From Gemmatirosa kalamazoonensis (GTDB lineage: Bacteria > Gemmatimonadota > Gemmatimonadetes > Gemmatimonadales > Gemmatimonadaceae): 64,000 nt of DNA. Both the position numbers and the translations under genes were made by a program. Within the stretch, counting starts at the first letter, position 1. Each line of letters starts with the position of its first letter. Below are positions 17,835 through 26,227 of the stretch, piece by piece. Location of the stretch: NCBI RefSeq assembly GCF_000522985.1, contig NZ_CP007128.1, positions 496,001 through 560,000 of the forward strand. The letters run 5' to 3'. The notes below the pieces were generated by a model. The model ran no database searches and was not told where the DNA came from. It was given only the letters and a program-made list of their open reading frames with translations.

Positions 17835-18922
17835 CCGATCCTCTCGCCGCGACCGCGGTCCCGCTGACCGGCGTCGCGCCGGCCACCGGCGTGCGCATCC
17901 TCGTCGTCGACGACGAGGAGACGATCCGCCTCGCGTTAGGCCGCTTCCTGCGCGCGCGCGGCTACGACGTGCACGCGGTGGCGTCCGGCCAGGAAGCGCT
18001 CGACGCGATCACGCCGGGCGCGTTCGCGCTCATGCTCTGCGACGTGCGCATGCCGGGGCTGAGCGGCCTGGACGTCGTGCCGCAGGCGCACGCGATCGAT
18101 CCGCAGCTCGCGGTGGTGATGCTGAGCGCCGTGAACGACGCACCGACGGCGCGCAACGCGCTCACCCAGGGCGCGGTCGACTATCTCGTGAAGCCGGTGG
18201 AGCTCGCGGTGCTGCTGCAGTCGGTGGAGCAGGCGCTGCACCGGCGCACGCTCGTCGCCGGCCAGCAGGCGGTGGAGCGCACGATCCGCGACGAGGTCGA
18301 GGAGCGCACGCGGGAGCTCGAGCGCGAGAAGACGGCGCTGCGCGACATCAGCGTGCAGGTGGCCGAGGCGCTCGTGACGGCGATGGAGGCGAAGGACGTG
18401 TCGTTCCGCGGCGCGTCGGCGCGCATCGCCGACCTCGCGGCGTCGGTCGCGTCCGAGCTGCATCTCGACGAGGACACGATCGAGGACGTGCGGCTCGCGG
18501 GCCGGCTGCACGACGTCGGCAAGATCGGCGTGAGCGACGTGCTGCTGTCGAAGCCGAGCGCGCTGACGCCGGAGGAGTACGCGCAGGTGAAGGAGCACGT
18601 GCGCATCGGCCTCGACATCCTCGGCCCGCTGCGCCACCTCGGCCCGGTGCTTCGCTTCGTCGCCGACCACCACGAGCGGTGGGACGGGCGCGGCTACCCG
18701 AAGGGGCTCTCCGGCGAGGACATCTCCATCGGCGGCCGGATCCTCGCCGCGGCGGACGCGTTCGAGGCGGTGACGTCGTCGCGCACGTACCGCGCGGCGA
18801 TGAGCGCCGAGCAGGCGCTGGCGCATCTCGCGACGCTCGCCGGGTCGCTGCTCGATCCGGTGGTCTACGACGCGCTGCGCGCGGTCGTGGAGCGGGGGCG
18901 GCGGTTGACGTTCATCGAGTAG
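17831..18922 (+). CDS. Response regulator with HD-GYP domain (c-di-GMP phosphodiesterase)
   Basis: 363 residues. Receiver domain at about 20-135 with acidic pocket VDDEE and phospho-acceptor Asp in MLCDVRMPG, plus the conserved VKPVE lysine. A coiled-coil linker follows at about 148-180. The HD-GYP domain at about 190-360 has an intact HDVGKIGVSD and the GYP-type element HHERWDGRGYPKGL. Predicted to hydrolyse cyclic di-GMP under control of the preceding kinase. The ATG at 17831 overlaps the kinase TGA by 4 bases. Confidence 0.93.
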   Translation: MTDPLAATAVPLTGVAPATGVRILVVDDEETIRLALGRFLRARGYDVHAVASGQEALDAITPGAFALMLCDVRMPGLSGLDVVPQAHAIDPQLAVVMLSAVNDAPTARNALTQGAVDYLVKPVELAVLLQSVEQALHRRTLVAGQQAVERTIRDEVEERTRELEREKTALRDISVQVAEALVTAMEAKDVSFRGASARIADLAASVASELHLDEDTIEDVRLAGRLHDVGKIGVSDVLLSKPSALTPEEYAQVKEHVRIGLDILGPLRHLGPVLRFVADHHERWDGRGYPKGLSGEDISIGGRILAAADAFEAVTSSRTYRAAMSAEQALAHLATLAGSLLDPVVYDALRAVVERGRRLTFIE

Positions 18923-19335
18923 GGCGGGACGCCTCACTGCGGGACGCCTCACTGCGGGACGCCTCACAGCGGGACGCCTCACTGCGGGACGCTTACGGCG
19001 GGACGCCTTACGGCGGGACGCCTTACGGCGGGACGCCTTACGGCGGGACGCCTTACGGCGGGACGCCTTACGGCGGGACGATCGACGGCGGGACGGATAC
19101 GGCGGGCGCGCGGTCCCTAGGTCCTAGGGGGGCTCCCCCCCTTCGCCCAATATGCTATGCGCTGAACGCGCCGGCGTACCAATCGGACGCCGACCGGATC
19201 CAGCCGAACGCGGTGTGATCACCGCAGTAGACCGTCCCGCCGTCGATCGTCCCGCCGTAAAACGTCCCGCCGTCGACCGTCCCGCCGTCGATCGTCCCGC
19301 CGTCGATCGTCCCGCCGTCGATCGTCCCGCCGTGC
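18923..19335. repeat. Very long tandem-word palindrome (GGCGGGACGCC family), convergent junction
   Basis: This 414-bp gap holds no convincing gene. From the HD-GYP stop to about 19106 there are about a dozen GCGGGACGCCT(C/T)AC-type units. From 19226 to 19335 there are about seven copies of CGTCCCGCCGTCGAT, the reverse complement of the last left-arm words. The 120-nt centre is less GC-rich and holds a small CCTAGG-centred palindrome near 19119-19131. The right arm ends at the stop of the minus-strand gene at 19337. Confidence 0.8.
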
Positions 19336-19336
19336 G

Positions 19337-19711
19337 TCAGTGATGACGATGCGACCGCGCGTGATGAATCCATCCCGCCACCGTCGCAACCCGCCGCCCG
19401 TGCGCGTGTGCATCCTCCGCCGGCGGCACGATCAGGCACCCGCGGTCGGCCAGCGATCGGAGCGTCCCCCAGCGCGCCGCGTCGTCCACCCCGAACGCGG
19501 ACGCCACCTTGTCGGCCAGCGGCGCCCCGCCCAGCAGACCGACGTCGGGAAGCGCGGCGTCCACCACGACCGCGTCGTACGACGTCGGATCGGGCGGCGG
19601 ATCGATCGGCAGCACGTCGACCTCGGCGAACCGCACGGACCGCGCGCCCTCGGCGATCGCCTCGGCACCGGCCGGATCGTCGCCGGCGAACACAATCAGC
19701 GTCTTAGGCAT
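19337..19711 (-). CDS. Small flavodoxin-like protein
   Basis: 124 residues starting MPKTLIVFAGDDPAG. The first beta strand and loop, then SYDAVVVDAALPDVG and GCLIVPPAEDAHAHGRRVAT, follow the flavodoxin / WrbA-type layout. The phosphate-binding loop is atypical (AGDDPAG instead of S/T-x-T-G-x-T), so FMN binding is uncertain. A TATCCG box is 6 nt upstream of the ATG. Divergent from the efflux operon. A response-regulator-like or other Rossmannoid role cannot be excluded. Confidence 0.55.
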   Translation of the reverse strand: MPKTLIVFAGDDPAGAEAIAEGARSVRFAEVDVLPIDPPPDPTSYDAVVVDAALPDVGLLGGAPLADKVASAFGVDDAARWGTLRSLADRGCLIVPPAEDAHAHGRRVATVAGWIHHARSHRHH

Positions 19712-19737
19712 GAGGAACGGATACCGCACCACCGCGT

Positions 19738-19853
19738 GAGGCGGAATCGGGTCCGGCGGAATCGGGTGAAGCGGAAGCGCGAACGGCGGCCGCGGGACTG
19801 GCCGCCCTACCCCGTTCGGCCGTATCCCCTTTCGACGCACCCGATTCCGCCTC
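19738..19853. repeat. Tandem-word palindrome (GCGGAATCGGGT family), divergent junction
   Basis: Left arm GAGGCGGAATCGGGT with two further copies (19738-19773). Right arm CACCCGATTCCGCCTC at 19838-19853 matches it. Lies between divergent genes, upstream of the tolC promoter. Confidence 0.65.
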
Positions 19854-19863
19854 GCACGCACGA

Positions 19864-19894
19864 TTGAACGTTCCCCCTCCGGCGCTCGTATACT
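19864..19894 (+). promoter_or_regulatory. Sigma-70-like promoter of the efflux operon, leaderless
   Basis: TTGAAC (19864-19869) and TATACT (19889-19894) separated by 19 nt. The ATG at 19900 lies where transcription would start. The best-formed promoter in the window. Confidence 0.6.
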
Positions 19895-19899
19895 GGCGT

Positions 19900-21387
19900 A
19901 TGCCGACGCAGTCATTTCCGGGCGCACCTCGACGGTGCGTCTCATCGTTTCTTGGCCCTGTCGCCGCCGCCCTGCTCGCCGGCGGCGCGGGGCTCGCGCC
20001 GCTCGTGCCGCTCTCGGCGCTCGCCGCGCAGCCGCCCGTCACGCTCCAGGCGCGCGGCGACACCCTCCTCGTGTCGCTTCCCGACGCCGTCACGCGCGCG
20101 CTGAACGTCGGCGATGAGGTGCGGATCGCGGACGCGCAGGAGGACGCCACCGGCGCGCAGCTGACCGTCGCACGCGCGACGGCACTGCCGCAGCTCCGCT
20201 TCAACGGCGGCTACACGCAGACCATCGAGAACGCGCGCTCGACGATCGTCAGCTCCGTGTTCGCGCAGCGCTACAACTACAACGGCAACGTCAACCTCTC
20301 GATGCCGCTGTTCCAGGGCGGCCGAGCGGTCGCCGGGATGCAGGGAGCGCGGCACACCCAGGCGTCGAGCCGCTTCGCGACCGCGGAGACGCGCGCGCAG
20401 GTGACCGTCGACGTGCAGCGCGCGTACCTGAACGCGCTCGCCGCCGATCAGCTCGTGGCGATCCAGGAGCGCAACCTCGCGCTCTCCACCCAGCGCGTGG
20501 CGCAGGCCGAGCAGCTCGAGCGCGGCGGACGCGCGTCGCGCTACGACGTGCTGCGCGTGCGCGTGGAGCGCACGAACCTCGAGCCGCTCGCCATCCAGGC
20601 GCGCAACGATCGCGAGCTCGCGTACCTCGAGCTGAAGCGGCTGCTCAACCTGCCGCTGGAGCGGCCGCTCGCGCTCACCACGAGCGTGTCGACCGACTCG
20701 ACGTCGGTGCTCGCCGTGCTCTCGCGCGTCGCGTCCGACACCGAGCCCGGCGACCGCGGGCTGCTCCGCGCGTCGGAGGAAGCGGTCGGTGCGCGCGCGG
20801 CCGCCGTGAAGGTGGCCCGCGCCGACTACCTGCCGACGATCAGCGTGTTCTTCACGACCGGCTATCTCGCACTGCCCGCGACGCCGGCGTTCCCGTTCCG
20901 ACTCGGCCGCGCGAGCAACGACCTCTGTCCGGTGGGGTCGCCCGACACGCGCATCTGCCAGAACAACGGCTTCTTCGCCGACCGCTCGGCCGGCCTGCAG
21001 GTGAGCTGGCCGCTGTTCGACGGGCTGCGCACGAAGGGGAACGTCGACCTCGCGCAGGCGAACCAGCGCGTCGCGGAGCTGCAGCTCGCGCAGACGCGCG
21101 AGCGTGTGGCGGTCGAGGTGGCACAGGCGCGCGCGCAGGCACGGCGCGTGACGGCGCTCTTCCAGTCGCAGCGCGCGAACGTCGCACAGGCCGAGGAAGC
21201 GTTCCGCCTCGCCGAGCTGCGGCAGACGCGCGGCCTCGGCACGCAGCTCGAAGTCTCCGACGCACAGCTCGCGCTGCTCACCGCGCAGACGAACGCCCTG
21301 CGCGCCACGTTCGACGTCTATCTCGCGGCCGCCGATCTCGATCGCGCGCTCGGCCGGCCGATTCCCCTCGTGGGACAATCTCAATGA
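19900..21387 (+). CDS. TolC-family outer membrane efflux protein
   Basis: 495 residues. Signal peptide to about residue 41 (Ala/Leu-rich core after PRRCVSSFLG). Two TolC-type OEP repeats follow with long coiled-coil helices rich in Gln/Arg/Ala (VDVQRAYLNALAADQLVAIQ, and EVAQARAQARRVTALFQSQR). LTTPAL-like surface segments and the YNYNGNVNLSMPLFQGG strand support an outer-membrane channel. The ATG at 19900 is preferred over an in-frame TTG at 19864, which is part of the -35 box. The stop overlaps the membrane-fusion gene by ATGA, giving a tripartite operon. Confidence 0.92.
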   Translation: MPTQSFPGAPRRCVSSFLGPVAAALLAGGAGLAPLVPLSALAAQPPVTLQARGDTLLVSLPDAVTRALNVGDEVRIADAQEDATGAQLTVARATALPQLRFNGGYTQTIENARSTIVSSVFAQRYNYNGNVNLSMPLFQGGRAVAGMQGARHTQASSRFATAETRAQVTVDVQRAYLNALAADQLVAIQERNLALSTQRVAQAEQLERGGRASRYDVLRVRVERTNLEPLAIQARNDRELAYLELKRLLNLPLERPLALTTSVSTDSTSVLAVLSRVASDTEPGDRGLLRASEEAVGARAAAVKVARADYLPTISVFFTTGYLALPATPAFPFRLGRASNDLCPVGSPDTRICQNNGFFADRSAGLQVSWPLFDGLRTKGNVDLAQANQRVAELQLAQTRERVAVEVAQARAQARRVTALFQSQRANVAQAEEAFRLAELRQTRGLGTQLEVSDAQLALLTAQTNALRATFDVYLAAADLDRALGRPIPLVGQSQ

Positions 21388-22703
21388 CCAAGGATCACTA
21401 CCACGCTCCACGCGCCACGCTCCACGCTCGGCCAGCTCGCGGCGGATGGCGAGCGCGGAGCGTGGCGCGTGGAGCGCTCATCGGAGCGCTTCTGCTGCTC
21501 GGTGCATGCGGCGGCAAGTCGTCGGACGCCGAGGCGGCCGGCACCGCCGCCGGGCGCGGGGCCGAAGGGGGCCGCGGCGGCGGACCGGGTGGCGGTGGCG
21601 GCCCCGGTGGCGGCGGGCGCGGCGCGTCGACGATCATGCTCTCCGGGGCCGACGTCGCGACCGTGCACCGCGGCGCGATCGAGTCCGCGGTGCCCGTCAC
21701 CGGCGACCTGCGCCCGCTCGAGGTCATCGACGTGCGCGCGCGCATCGAGGGCGACCTCGAGGCGGTGCTCGTGCGCGAGGGACAGCGCGTGGGCGCGGGA
21801 GAGCTGCTCGCGCGCTTCGAGTCGGTGACGCAGCAGAGCGACCGCGCGAGCGCGGAAGCGGATCTCGCGAGCGCGCGCGCCTCGGCGTCGACCGCGGAGT
21901 GGAACGCGAAGCAGTCGGAGGATCTGTACAAGGCCGGCGCGATCGCCGAGCGCGACATGCGCGCCGCGCGCAACGACGCCGACGCCGCGCGCGCCCGCGT
22001 CGCCGCCGCGCAGGCACGCCTCGCCGCGACGTCGAACACGGCGCGCGACACGCGCGTGCTCGCGCCGAGCGGCGGTGTCGTCGAGAAGCGGCTGGCCGAG
22101 CCGGGCGAGCACGTCTCGCGCGGCACGACGCTGTTCACCGTGGTGCGCGGCGACGTGCTGGAGCTCACCGCTGCGGTGCCCGCGCGACTCGCCGGCGACG
22201 TGCGCCCCGGGCAGGTCGTGCACTTCGTCGCCGACGCGCGCCGCTTCGACGGCACCGTCTCGCGCGTGAGCCCGACCGTGGATCCCACGTCGCGCTCGGT
22301 GACGGTGTACGTCCAGATCCCGAACCCGAACGGCGCGCTGAAGGGCAACACGTTCGCCACGGGTCGCGTCGTCGCGCGAACCGCGCAGGGCGCGCTGCTC
22401 GTCCCGACGGCCGCGGTGCGCCAGTCGCCCGAGGCGGCCGACAAGCCGTTCGTGTACAAGATCGACGGCGACAAGCTCGCGCGCACGCCGGTGAGCATCG
22501 GCATCGTCGACGAGTCGCAGGGGACGGCCGAGGTCCTCGCCGGCGTCGACGAGGGCGACAAGGTCGTCGCCGGCAACGTCGGCACGCTCGGGAACGGCAT
22601 GAAGGTGCAGGTGCTCGACGCCGATCCGACCCGTCGGAACGGCGCGCCCGGCACCGGCGGCGGGAACCGCGGCGCCGCCAACGCTCGCCGCCCGCGCGGT
22701 TGA
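21384..22703 (+). CDS. RND membrane-fusion (adaptor) lipoprotein with palindrome-derived N-terminus
   Basis: 439 residues, HlyD/AcrA family adaptor linking the RND pump to TolC. Lipobox LLGAC with Cys42, then a Gly-rich linker (about 55-80), barrel-sandwich halves (VTGDLRPLEVIDVRARIEGD; VLAPSGGVVEKRLAEPGEHV), a helical hairpin (about 150-215) and a beta-barrel. Residues about 7-33 are encoded by the two arms of a perfect-looking palindrome (21403-21480) and are unlike a normal signal peptide; the hydrophobic core AL(I)GALLLLG begins right after. Overlaps tolC by 4 bp. Confidence 0.9.
   Translation: MTKDHYHAPRATLHARPARGGWRARSVARGALIGALLLLGACGGKSSDAEAAGTAAGRGAEGGRGGGPGGGGGPGGGGRGASTIMLSGADVATVHRGAIESAVPVTGDLRPLEVIDVRARIEGDLEAVLVREGQRVGAGELLARFESVTQQSDRASAEADLASARASASTAEWNAKQSEDLYKAGAIAERDMRAARNDADAARARVAAAQARLAATSNTARDTRVLAPSGGVVEKRLAEPGEHVSRGTTLFTVVRGDVLELTAAVPARLAGDVRPGQVVHFVADARRFDGTVSRVSPTVDPTSRSVTVYVQIPNPNGALKGNTFATGRVVARTAQGALLVPTAAVRQSPEAADKPFVYKIDGDKLARTPVSIGIVDESQGTAEVLAGVDEGDKVVAGNVGTLGNGMKVQVLDADPTRRNGAPGTGGGNRGAANARRPRG
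21403..21480. repeat. Palindrome captured inside a coding sequence (CACGCTCC family)
   Basis: Left arm 21403-21440 is built of ACGCTCC/ACGCGCC words. Right arm 21449-21480 is their reverse complement (about 26 of 28 matching in the core). It is translated as the N-terminal part of the adaptor protein. Confidence 0.75.
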
Positions 22704-22744
22704 TGCGCCCGCAGTAATCGACTCCGTCGTACCCGACTTCGCCC

Positions 22745-25700
22745 ATGTTCATATCGGACGTCAGTATTCGTCGGCCCGTCTTCGCGACGATGATGATGCT
22801 CACCCTCGTGGTGCTCGGCGTCGTCGCGTACCAGCGGCTCGCGATCGACGAGTATCCCGACATCACGTACCCGACGGTCATCGTCAACACGACGTACCCG
22901 GGCGCGTCGCCGCAGACGATGGAGCGCCAGGTGTCGCGCCCCATCGAGGAGGCGGTGAACACCGTGCAGGGGATGTACGAGGTCTCCAGCACCTCGCTGC
23001 AGGGGAGCTCGCTCGTCCGCCTGCAGTTCAACCTCGGCGTCGACATCCAGGCGGCGCGGCAGGACGTGCAGGCGAAGGTCGCCCGCATCCGCCGTCAGCT
23101 CCCGCCGAACATCGACGAGCCGATCATCCAGAACTTCGATCCGAACGACTCGCCGATCGTGACGCTCGCCGTGCAGAGCGGCGAGCGCAGCCTGCGCGAG
23201 ATCACCGATCTCGTCGACGAGTCGGTCGTGACGCGCCTCGAGGCGGTGCCCGGCGTCGGTGCGGTGAACCGCTCGGGCGGCGCGGCGCGCACCATCCGCG
23301 TGCAGCTCGATCCCTCGGCGATGCGCGCCTACGGCATCAGCCCACCGCAGGTGATGCAGGTGCTCGACCGGGAGAACCAGGAGATCCCCGCCGGGCGCGT
23401 GGACCGCGGCAACGTCGAGCAGCTCGTGCGCATCACGGGGCGCATCACCGATCCGAAAGCGTTCGCCGCGATCCCGATCCTCGTGCGCAACGGCGTCGCG
23501 GTCACCATCGGCGACGTGGCGACGGTGGTCGACGGCATCGCCGACAAGCGCAACGCCTCGGAGCTCGACGGCAAGCCGGCCGTCTCGGTGGACATCGTGA
23601 AGCTCTCCGGCGCGAACACGGTGGCCGTCGCCGACTCGGTGAAGGCCGCGGTGGCCGACCTGCAGCGCCGGCTGCCGAGCGACGTGCGGATCCAGCTCAC
23701 GAAGGACGACTCCAAGCGCATCCGCGACTCGCTCGAGGACGTCGAGATGAGCATCGGGCTCGGCGCGCTGCTCACGATCGCGATCATCTACCTGTTCCTG
23801 AACTCCTGGCGCTCGACGGTCATCACCGGCCTCGCGCTGCCGATCTCCGTCATCTCGTCGTTCTTCGGCATGTGGCTGTTCGGCTTCACGCTGAACACCA
23901 TGACGCTGCTCGCGCTGTCGCTCGCCATCGGGCTCCTCATCGACGACGCCATCGTGGTGCGCGAGAACATCGTGCGCCACATGGAGATGGGGAAAGACCA
24001 CCACCAGGCGGCGAGCGAGGGGACGAGCGAGATCGGGCTCGCCGTGTTCTCCACGACGATGGCGGTGATCGCGGTGTTCATCCCCGTGGCGTTCATGGGC
24101 GGCATGATCGGCCGCATCTTCTTCCAGTTCGGCGTCAGCGTCGCGTTCGCGGTGCTGGTGTCGCTGTTCGTGTCGTTCACGCTCGACCCGATGCTCTCGA
24201 GCGTGTGGTACGACCCCGACGTGGAGGGGGGGCACGCGTCGCGGCGCGCGACGCGGAACCCCGTCCGCCGGTTCGCGTTCGCGTTCAACGACTGGTTCGA
24301 GCGCGTGGGCGACCGCTACCCGCGCGGGCTCTCGTGGGCGTTGCGGCACCGCGCGATCGTGATGGCGGGCGCGCTCGTCTCCGTCGTGATCGCGTTCCTC
24401 ATCGTGCCGAAGCTCGGCTTCACGTGGATGCCGGACCTGAACGGCGACGACTACTCCGTCAGTGTCCGCACGCAGCCTGGCTCGACGCTGGAGTACACGC
24501 TCGAGCGCACGCGCGCGGTGGTCCGCGAGATCAAGAAGGACCCCGACGTCGAGTTCACGTACCTGAACGTGGGCGGCGGCTTCCGCGGCACGCCGAACAA
24601 CGGGAACGTCAACATCAAGCTCAAAGAGTCGACGAAGCGCGACCGCGACCTGAAGGACATCCAGAACGATCTGCGCGACCGGCTGCGGCACGTGGCCGGC
24701 ATGCGCGCCACCATCCAGGGCGCGTCGAGCATCTTCGGCGGCCGGGGCCAGCCGATCCGCGTCAACATCCAGGGCCCCGAGATCACGCGCCTGAAGATCG
24801 CCGCGGCCCAGGTGCTGGAAGCCATGCGCACGATTCCCGGCGTGGCCGAGCCGACGTCGAGCGACGAAGGCGACATCCCGCAGCTCGACGTGCAGGTGGA
24901 CCGGCAGCAGGCATGGGCGGCCGGCGTGAGCGTGGGGACGATCGGGCAGACGCTGCAGCCGCTGTTCGCCGGCCAGCGCGCCACGCGGTGGGAGGATCCC
25001 CTCGGCTACGAGCACGACGTGATCGTGGTCTACCCGGACTCGCTGCGCACGACGGCGGCGAACGTGGCCGACATCCCGGTGCCGCGCTCGGGCACCGGCA
25101 CGTTCACGGGGACCAACGCCACGTCGGGCACGACGCCGGTCGCCGGCGCCCCTCCGGGGACGATCGCGCTCGCGCAGGTGGCGGACATCCGCGCCGGCGT
25201 CGGGCCGCAGCAGATCGAGCGGCGCCAGCTCGAGCGTCAGATCACGATCAACTCCGGCGTGCTCCCCGGCTACGGCCTCGGCGACGTCGCCGATCGGGTG
25301 AAGTCGGCGATCGACTCGCTCGGCCTGCCGCCCGGCTACCACGCGGTGTTCACCGGCGACGTGCAGAGCCTGAACGAGACGAAGGGCTACGTCCTCTCGG
25401 CGCTGCTGCTCGCGGTGGTCTTCATCTACCTGATCCTCGCGTCGCTGTTCGGGTCGTTCCTGCAGCCGCTGGCGATCATGCTCGCGCTCCCGCTGAGCTT
25501 CATCGGCGTGACGCTCGCGCTGCTGCTCACGAACGGGAACATGAACGTGATGAGCATGATCGGCATCATCATGCTGATGGGGCTCGTGACGAAGAACGGC
25601 ATCCTGCTCGTGGACTTCACGAACCAGGAGCGCGCGAAGGGCAAGGCGCGCGTGGAGGCGATCCTCACCGCGTCGCGCGAGCGTCTGCGCCCGATCATCA

Positions 25701-25942
25701 TGACGACGATCGCGATGATCTTCGGCATGATCCCGCTCGCGCTGGCGATCGGCTCCGGCGCCGAGCAGCGCGCGCCGATGGCGCGTGCGGTGATCGGTGG
25801 CCTCATCACGTCGACGATCCTCACGCTGTTCGTCGTGCCGGTGATGTACACGCTGCTCGACGACGTCGGCCACGCCGTGCTGTCGCGCGTGCGCCGCGCG
25901 CCGACGCACGTCCCCGCACCGGAGCCCGTCTCCGGCGACTAA
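22745..25942 (+). CDS. RND multidrug efflux permease (HAE1 family)
   Basis: 1065 residues, normal length for AcrB-type pumps. Starts MFISDVSIRRPVFATMMML (TM1). Two large periplasmic loops, about 35-330 and about 560-870. Proton-relay residues are present: the Asp pair in GLLIDDAIVVREN (TM4) and Lys in LMGLVTKNGILLVDF (TM10). TM12 is near the C-terminus (GGLITSTILTLFVVPVMYTL). The third gene of the efflux operon, 41 nt after the adaptor. Proton-driven export of hydrophobic compounds is expected from the family; substrate unknown. Confidence 0.95.
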   Translation: MFISDVSIRRPVFATMMMLTLVVLGVVAYQRLAIDEYPDITYPTVIVNTTYPGASPQTMERQVSRPIEEAVNTVQGMYEVSSTSLQGSSLVRLQFNLGVDIQAARQDVQAKVARIRRQLPPNIDEPIIQNFDPNDSPIVTLAVQSGERSLREITDLVDESVVTRLEAVPGVGAVNRSGGAARTIRVQLDPSAMRAYGISPPQVMQVLDRENQEIPAGRVDRGNVEQLVRITGRITDPKAFAAIPILVRNGVAVTIGDVATVVDGIADKRNASELDGKPAVSVDIVKLSGANTVAVADSVKAAVADLQRRLPSDVRIQLTKDDSKRIRDSLEDVEMSIGLGALLTIAIIYLFLNSWRSTVITGLALPISVISSFFGMWLFGFTLNTMTLLALSLAIGLLIDDAIVVRENIVRHMEMGKDHHQAASEGTSEIGLAVFSTTMAVIAVFIPVAFMGGMIGRIFFQFGVSVAFAVLVSLFVSFTLDPMLSSVWYDPDVEGGHASRRATRNPVRRFAFAFNDWFERVGDRYPRGLSWALRHRAIVMAGALVSVVIAFLIVPKLGFTWMPDLNGDDYSVSVRTQPGSTLEYTLERTRAVVREIKKDPDVEFTYLNVGGGFRGTPNNGNVNIKLKESTKRDRDLKDIQNDLRDRLRHVAGMRATIQGASSIFGGRGQPIRVNIQGPEITRLKIAAAQVLEAMRTIPGVAEPTSSDEGDIPQLDVQVDRQQAWAAGVSVGTIGQTLQPLFAGQRATRWEDPLGYEHDVIVVYPDSLRTTAANVADIPVPRSGTGTFTGTNATSGTTPVAGAPPGTIALAQVADIRAGVGPQQIERRQLERQITINSGVLPGYGLGDVADRVKSAIDSLGLPPGYHAVFTGDVQSLNETKGYVLSALLLAVVFIYLILASLFGSFLQPLAIMLALPLSFIGVTLALLLTNGNMNVMSMIGIIMLMGLVTKNGILLVDFTNQERAKGKARVEAILTASRERLRPIIMTTIAMIFGMIPLALAIGSGAEQRAPMARAVIGGLITSTILTLFVVPVMYTLLDDVGHAVLSRVRRAPTHVPAPEPVSGD

Positions 25943-25946
25943 CTGC

Positions 25947-26040
25947 GAGGGCAGGAGGGCACGAGGGCAGGAGGGCAGGAGAGTCATTGGCTCTCCTGCC
26001 CTCGCGCGTTTCGCGCGCGCCCTCGTGCCCTCCTGCCCTC
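25947..26040. repeat. Tandem-word palindrome (GGGCAGGA family, copy 2)
   Basis: Begins 4 nt after the RND stop. GAGGGCAGGAGGGC repeats, loop AGTCATTGG, then TCCTGCCCTCG and a CGCGCG stretch before CCCTCGTGCCCTCCTGCCC. Likely operon terminator. Confidence 0.75.
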
Positions 26041-26227
26041 GGTGTTAAGTATTCGTCGCGTTCTGCGCACAACGCGCCGCGCGCGCGAGGAACATATGTC
26101 GGTACGGGGCACGCGACCTGCGTGCGACCTGCGTGCGACGACGCGGAGGCGAAGCGATTCCCCCGCACGCCACGCCGACGACAAGGCGACACACTCCACA
26201 GCAGGCGACACACGCACAGGAGGCGCT

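Noticed and set aside
19107-19225. Small gene or tRNA in the centre of the large palindrome
   Set aside because: No cloverleaf, no SD, and reading frames are low-complexity extensions of the repeats.
18923-19335. CRISPR-like tandem repeats
   Set aside because: Units are contiguous with no unique spacers, right half is the reverse complement of the left, and no cas genes are near.
21398-25987. Minus-strand open frame of about 1500 codons across the efflux genes
   Set aside because: Dominated by His/Arg/Asp from antisense reading of GC-rich codons; the plus strand encodes complete RND and adaptor proteins.
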